Below, piece after piece: positions 13,709-16,646 of a DNA stretch of 16,646 nucleotides (position 1 is the first letter of the stretch; the number at the start of each line of letters is the position of its first letter). A model generated the notes under the pieces. The model was given only the letters and a program-made list of their open reading frames with translations. It ran no database searches and had not been told where the DNA came from. Source of the DNA: Ferrovibrio sp046294345 (GTDB lineage: Bacteria; Pseudomonadota; Alphaproteobacteria; Ferrovibrionales; Ferrovibrionaceae); assembly GCA_046294345.1 (NCBI GenBank), contig JBKBJT010000054.1:1-16646 (forward strand), given 5' to 3'. The translations under genes and the position numbers were made by a program.

Positions 13709-14701
13709 TCATGGCCGCGTCTCCGTCTCTGCACCGGGCCGGCCTTCCGGCTCGAGTTTTTCGGTATCATCGCGGTTTTCGCCGGCATTGAACAGGTCGG
13801 GGATCGAAACTCCACCGCCCGATGCGATGGCGGAATAAAAGCGGCCGAGCAGACCCGGCGATTCCCGCCCGGCATCCGCTTGCGTTTCAGCCTCCGTTTT
13901 GGAGTCTGTCCCAGCCCCAGCATCGGCAGGCTTTGCCGCCTGCTCCGCACTGGCCGGCGCCTGATTTTCCGCCGCCGGACTCTGGACGGGCGGATTCTGG
14001 ACAGCCGGACTCTGCGCAGGCGGGCTTTGAACGGAAGGATTCGCCGGCGCGCCGGCGGCATCGCTTTCCGTCTTGTCGTCGCCGCCTGCGGCTTTGGGTA
14101 CCGCCGCCGCGCCCAGCGGTTTGGCCGCGTCATTCCCGTCGCGGCGCATCACCAGCAGGGACAGACGCTCAAGCGCATCCGGCTGTCCGGTCTTGGCGGC
14201 GTTGTTGTACCAGCCCAGCGCGACGGCCTCGTTCTTCTCGACGCCGAGACCGAGTTCATACATCAGACCGAGGTTATACTGCGCCACCGCATGGCCCTGC
14301 CTGGCGGCGGCTTCGAACCATTTATGCGCCTCGGCATAATCGATGCTGACGCCTTCATCGCCCTGCAGGTAGATCGCTGCCAGATTGGCCTGCGCGCGGG
14401 CGAAGCCGGTTTCGGCGGCGCGGCGATACCAGTGCATGGCCTGCTGGATGTCGCGTTCGACACCCTGGCCCCAGCGATAGAGATGCCCCAGATTGCGCAT
14501 GGCGGCGACATCGCCGCGTTCGGCCAGCGGCGCCCAGGCCGCATAGGCGCCGGCATAATCGCCGGCTTCATAGGCTTTTACGCCATCCGCAAACCCGGCC
14601 CACGCCTGCAGCGGTGCCAGCAGCAGAGCAGCGGCACAGAGGCCGGCCGCCGCGATTCGGCGTATCGCAGCCCGGAGGCGGGTCATGGCGGTGTCGATCA
14701 C
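13709..14701 (-). CDS. Exported Sel1-repeat (TPR-like) protein
   Basis: A 330-aa protein with a signal peptide (hydrophobic about 18-33, cleavage near AWA-G at 33-36). About four Sel1/TPR-like helical repeats follow in residues 37-175: AMRNLGHLYRWGQGV (67-81), AQANLAAIYLQGDEGV (103-118) and AQYNLGLMYELGLGV (140-154) are the clear repeat cores. The C-terminal half (about 190-330) is low complexity, rich in Pro, Ala, Gln and Ser, with echoes of QSPPAQSPAVQNPPVQSP. Sel1 proteins are scaffolds for protein interaction, here probably periplasmic. The start is GTG 14701, whose codon overlaps the previous stop (GTGA, 4 nt). ATG 14686 would also leave an intact signal peptide. It is second in the lipoprotein-Sel1-dnaJ operon. 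The exact partner is unknown. Confidence 0.82.
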   Translation of the reverse strand: MIDTAMTRLRAAIRRIAAAGLCAAALLLAPLQAWAGFADGVKAYEAGDYAGAYAAWAPLAERGDVAAMRNLGHLYRWGQGVERDIQQAMHWYRRAAETGFARAQANLAAIYLQGDEGVSIDYAEAHKWFEAAARQGHAVAQYNLGLMYELGLGVEKNEAVALGWYNNAAKTGQPDALERLSLLVMRRDGNDAAKPLGAAAVPKAAGGDDKTESDAAGAPANPSVQSPPAQSPAVQNPPVQSPAAENQAPASAEQAAKPADAGAGTDSKTEAETQADAGRESPGLLGRFYSAIASGGGVSIPDLFNAGENRDDTEKLEPEGRPGAETETRP

Positions 14702-15234
14702 CCGTTGACGATCTTCCAGCTGCCGTCCGGCTGGCGACAGGCGGTGCCATAGGCCTGCTCGGTCTTGCCGCCGACGGTGACGGTCTGCTGGAACTCGCGG
14801 CAGTAATCGCCATTCGCCGCCGTGCCCTCGCGGGTCGGCGTCACGGTGCCCGAATTGCCGCTGTCGGGATTGCGCCAGGAAATGGTCTGGCCGACCGGGG
14901 CGGTGGTCGCCTTCTGGCTGGCTTTTTCCATTTCCGCCTTGTCAGCCTTGTCGAGCGAGGCACCGATCTGGTTGCCGAGATAGGCACCCGCCAGCGCGCC
15001 GGCGGCCACGCCGACCAGTCGGCCAGTGCCCTTGCCGAACTGGGCGCCCAGCACGGCGCCACCGATGCCGCCCAGCACGGTGCCGACATTCTCCTTGTTC
15101 AGCTCCGGCCCCTGGCCATTGTTCTGGCAGCCGGCCAAGCCAAGAGCCGCCACCAGGGCGGGCAGCAGGAAAAAGCGCGGCAGCCGGGACAGCTTGCTGG
15201 CCGGATTGACCGGATGGATCGGGGTGGCAGGCAT
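14698..15234 (-). CDS. Glycine-zipper 17-kDa-antigen-like outer-membrane lipoprotein
   Basis: A 178-aa lipoprotein: basic N-terminus, hydrophobic stretch (about 21-33) and lipobox LAGC with the modified Cys36. It is followed by a glycine-zipper segment rich in GxxxG spacing (about 49-92: GTVLGGIGGAVLGAQFG, GVAAGALAGAYLGNQIG), which in the rickettsial 17-kDa antigen / Rick_17kDa family probably inserts in the outer membrane. A C-terminal domain (about 108-178) with YCREFQQTVTVGGK and ACRQPDGSWKIV is the family's conserved soluble part. ATG 15234 has AGGA about 10 nt upstream. It is the first gene of the operon, with a promoter just upstream, and overlaps the Sel1 gene by 4 nt. Its molecular function in the envelope is not established for the family. 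Confidence 0.88.
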   Translation of the reverse strand: MPATPIHPVNPASKLSRLPRFFLLPALVAALGLAGCQNNGQGPELNKENVGTVLGGIGGAVLGAQFGKGTGRLVGVAAGALAGAYLGNQIGASLDKADKAEMEKASQKATTAPVGQTISWRNPDSGNSGTVTPTREGTAANGDYCREFQQTVTVGGKTEQAYGTACRQPDGSWKIVNG

Positions 15235-15289
15235 AGGGATTCGTCCTCGTTACAGGGGCGGCCGACAGCGCCGCCGAATCAGGCGCTTT

Positions 15290-15319
15290 AGTATATTGGT
15301 CGGGTTAACGCCGCTGCAA
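15290..15319 (-). promoter_or_regulatory. Sigma70-type promoter for the lipoprotein-Sel1-dnaJ operon
   Basis: On the minus strand, TTGCAG (15319-15314), an 18-nt spacer, and TATACT (15295-15290). The -10 matches consensus at five of six positions and stands out in this GC-rich window; the -35 matches at three. Transcription would start near 15283, giving a leader of about 50 nt to the ATG at 15234. Confidence 0.55.
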
Positions 15320-15329
15320 GGAGGGGGCT

Positions 15330-15455
15330 GTGGCGGATCGCCGCGGAAAACCGCGCGCGACCCAGTCAGCCAGTCCGGGCCGGATCAAGAAGCGGGCCCG
15401 GAGCCGCCCGGAATGGGCACGGCTCAGGATTTGCCGAAAAAGTCGATATTGGTGA
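15330..15455 (+). CDS. Candidate small basic protein (41 aa), strong ribosome site
   Basis: GTG at 15330 sits 5 nt after AAGGAGG (15318-15324), the strongest Shine-Dalgarno match in the window, and opens 41 codons to TGA at 15453-15455. The product would be very basic (11 Arg, 4 Lys of 41), rich in RxR patterns, with no hydrophobic segment and no family I recognise. It occupies most of the 189-nt gap between the lipoprotein and Bax-like genes, runs opposite to both, and overlaps the last 32 nt of the latter. The Shine-Dalgarno overlaps the -35 of the opposite promoter and no clear plus-strand promoter is seen. A chance purine run is a real alternative. Confidence 0.25.
   Translation: MADRRGKPRATQSASPGRIKKRARSRPEWARLRICRKSRYW
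15374..15402. terminator. Strong GC hairpin downstream of the Bax-like gene
   Basis: TCCGGGCC (15374-15381) and GGCCCGGA (15395-15402) pair perfectly over 8 bp with a 13-nt loop, about 22 nt past the stop of the minus-strand glucosaminidase gene. No T run follows on either strand, so it may stop transcription inefficiently or stabilise the mRNA end. The rest of the 15235-15423 gap holds the operon promoter and a candidate small ORF. Confidence 0.4.
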
Positions 15456-16646
15456 ACAGCGGCGACGGCTCGTCGGCCAGGCGGGAGCCGTCAAACATCT
15501 CCAAGCCGTTCGACTTCATGATCGAGCGGATGGTGCGGATGTAATCGGCGCCACGCACCGAATAGCGGTGCAACTGGCCGGCCAGCTGATAACTGTCGAG
15601 ATCGTCGCCACGGGCGCGCATGCTGGCACGCTTGTCGCGGAACTCGCGATAGCTCGACTTGCTGTTCAGGTTGCGCATATAGGCGGCGACCGACTGTTCC
15701 AGACTGCGGAAGCGCTGCACTTCATAGGTTTCGCCATCGGGACGGTTCTCCGGCACGATGCCGTTGCCCGGAATCCAGGTCCACTGGCCGAACACCGCGT
15801 TGCCGAGCAGGGCGAAGCGCGAGGTGCCCCAGCCCGATTCCTCGATCGACTGCGCCAGCGCCAGCGCCGGCGGCACCACGTCAAGACGGTTGAGCAACTC
15901 GGCGGTATCGACCTCGTCGAGGCCATACTGGTCGGAAATCTGTCGCAGCCAGGCGTCGTCGCGCGCCGCCAGGGTGGCGCCGCGCTGCAGGCGCTCGTGC
16001 AGGCGTTCGACACGCTCGCGGTTGGCGGCAATGCGCTCGTTCTCGCGCAGGATATGCGGCAGCATCACCTTGATGAAGGCGCGCTTGCGCTTTTCGGTGA
16101 TATTCACATCGGCGATGTCGATGGGCAGCGCGGCGAGGAAAATGCGTGGCACTTCCAGATTGCCGCTGGGGCTGCGCAAATCGGCGAGATCGAAACCCTC
16201 CTGCTCGAACTTGCGCAGCATGGCATCCACCGTGCGGTCGGTCTGCGCGCGCATGGCGGTGCGATGCGGCGAGAGCTGGCGCACCTCGGCGAAACGGCGC
16301 GAGGCTTCTTCCGCGTTGACCGGCGCGGCATCGGCCGACTGGGCGCGGGTGTCCTTTTGCTGCGCCTTGCCGGCATCGGCAACCGCGCGCGGCTCGACCA
16401 CGGCGCGCCAGTCGAGCTGGGTAATCTGGCGCAGACGGTCCCAGGCTTCGTTCACGCCTTCGCCCATGGATGCATACTCAGACATCGGCTGCACCTGCAT
16501 GTCGGGGACACGCGCGAGCTGGCGGCTGGACAACAGGCCTACACCGATACCGGAAACCAGGCCGACGGCCAGAAGAAGGCCAAAGCCGGCAAGAATCAGA
16601 CGCACATCAGAGCCGATGGCAAGCAACCGCTGATCGCGATTAGCCG
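15424..16646 (-). CDS. Membrane-anchored Bax-like glucosaminidase (5' end outside window)
   Basis: At least 407 codons, open to the right edge with no stop, so the true start is probably outside. A TTG at 16626 inside the window lacks a ribosome site. Counting from that TTG, a membrane segment covers about 8-32, so the C-terminus is probably periplasmic. Next come an Ala/Glu-rich linker and a helical basic region (about 175-225). The C-terminal glucosaminidase domain covers about 225-375, with the catalytic-type motif QSIEESGWGTSRFA (259-272; Glu263 probable acid), then GNAVFGQWTW and an RFRSLEQSVAAYMRNLN segment typical of Bax. Such domains cleave the GlcNAc-MurNAc glycan of peptidoglycan. 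E. coli Bax is shorter, so the N-terminal extension is an extra. A GC hairpin lies downstream. Confidence 0.85.
   Translation of the reverse strand, partial: ANRDQRLLAIGSDVRLILAGFGLLLAVGLVSGIGVGLLSSRQLARVPDMQVQPMSEYASMGEGVNEAWDRLRQITQLDWRAVVEPRAVADAGKAQQKDTRAQSADAAPVNAEEASRRFAEVRQLSPHRTAMRAQTDRTVDAMLRKFEQEGFDLADLRSPSGNLEVPRIFLAALPIDIADVNITEKRKRAFIKVMLPHILRENERIAANRERVERLHERLQRGATLAARDDAWLRQISDQYGLDEVDTAELLNRLDVVPPALALAQSIEESGWGTSRFALLGNAVFGQWTWIPGNGIVPENRPDGETYEVQRFRSLEQSVAAYMRNLNSKSSYREFRDKRASMRARGDDLDSYQLAGQLHRYSVRGADYIRTIRSIMKSNGLEMFDGSRLADEPSPLFTNIDFFGKS

Noticed and set aside
12686..14752. Long open frame on the plus strand (about 690 codons) opposite dnaJ and the Sel1 gene
   Set aside because: Antisense to two genes with intact motifs; such frames are common in GC-rich DNA and the translation lacks domain features.
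1..16646. tRNA, rRNA, CRISPR arrays, insertion sequences or integrase genes
   Set aside because: Nothing resembling these was seen on either strand; spacers are short and lack terminal inverted repeats or regular spaced repeats.

Overview
This is about 16.6 kb of GC-rich DNA that reads as an ordinary chromosomal segment of an alphaproteobacterium, probably Rhodospirillales-like. The reasons are gene content: a family II PfkB adenosine kinase, an rpe-heparinase II/III pair and an RsmB/NOP methyltransferase of the type found clustered in that class, and a D-tartrate dehydratase resembling the Bradyrhizobium enzyme. The genes are tightly packed. I see no rRNA, tRNA, CRISPR array, insertion sequence or phage gene, and no gene-free stretch longer than about 230 bases.

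Left part (1-3964): the first codons of a minus-strand amidase run off the left edge and are divergent from an adenosine/sugar kinase (136-1131). Facing the kinase is a minus-strand operon rpe > heparinase II/III-like > hutD. Its genes are 6 nt apart or overlapping, and it ends in a hairpin with a short T run.

Accessory-looking island (about 3965-7430): an AT-richer divergent region leads into a large patatin-like lipase (723 aa from the preferred start). The lipase is preceded by a 15-codon upstream ORF with a stronger Shine-Dalgarno than its own. Its stop overlaps (ATGA) the start of a conserved membrane protein of unknown function. This lipase plus membrane partner is the best candidate here for an undescribed system. 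It lies between rpe and rsmB, genes that I recall as close neighbours in related genomes.

Middle (7434-11308): a PaaI-like hotdog thioesterase (minus) is divergent from rsmB (plus). RsmB converges on a D-tartrate dehydratase (tarD-like, minus), and upstream of that is a probably Tat-exported N-acetylmuramoyl-L-alanine amidase.

Right part (11450-16646), all minus strand: a secreted glycerophosphodiester phosphodiesterase with EF-hand-like loops comes after an operon of glycine-zipper lipoprotein > Sel1-repeat protein > CbpA-type DnaJ. That operon has a recognisable sigma70-type promoter. At the right edge is a membrane-anchored Bax-like glucosaminidase whose start lies outside the window. Amidase, glucosaminidase, lipoprotein, Sel1 protein and phosphodiesterase together give this end an envelope-maintenance theme, though only the lipoprotein-Sel1-DnaJ set looks like one operon.
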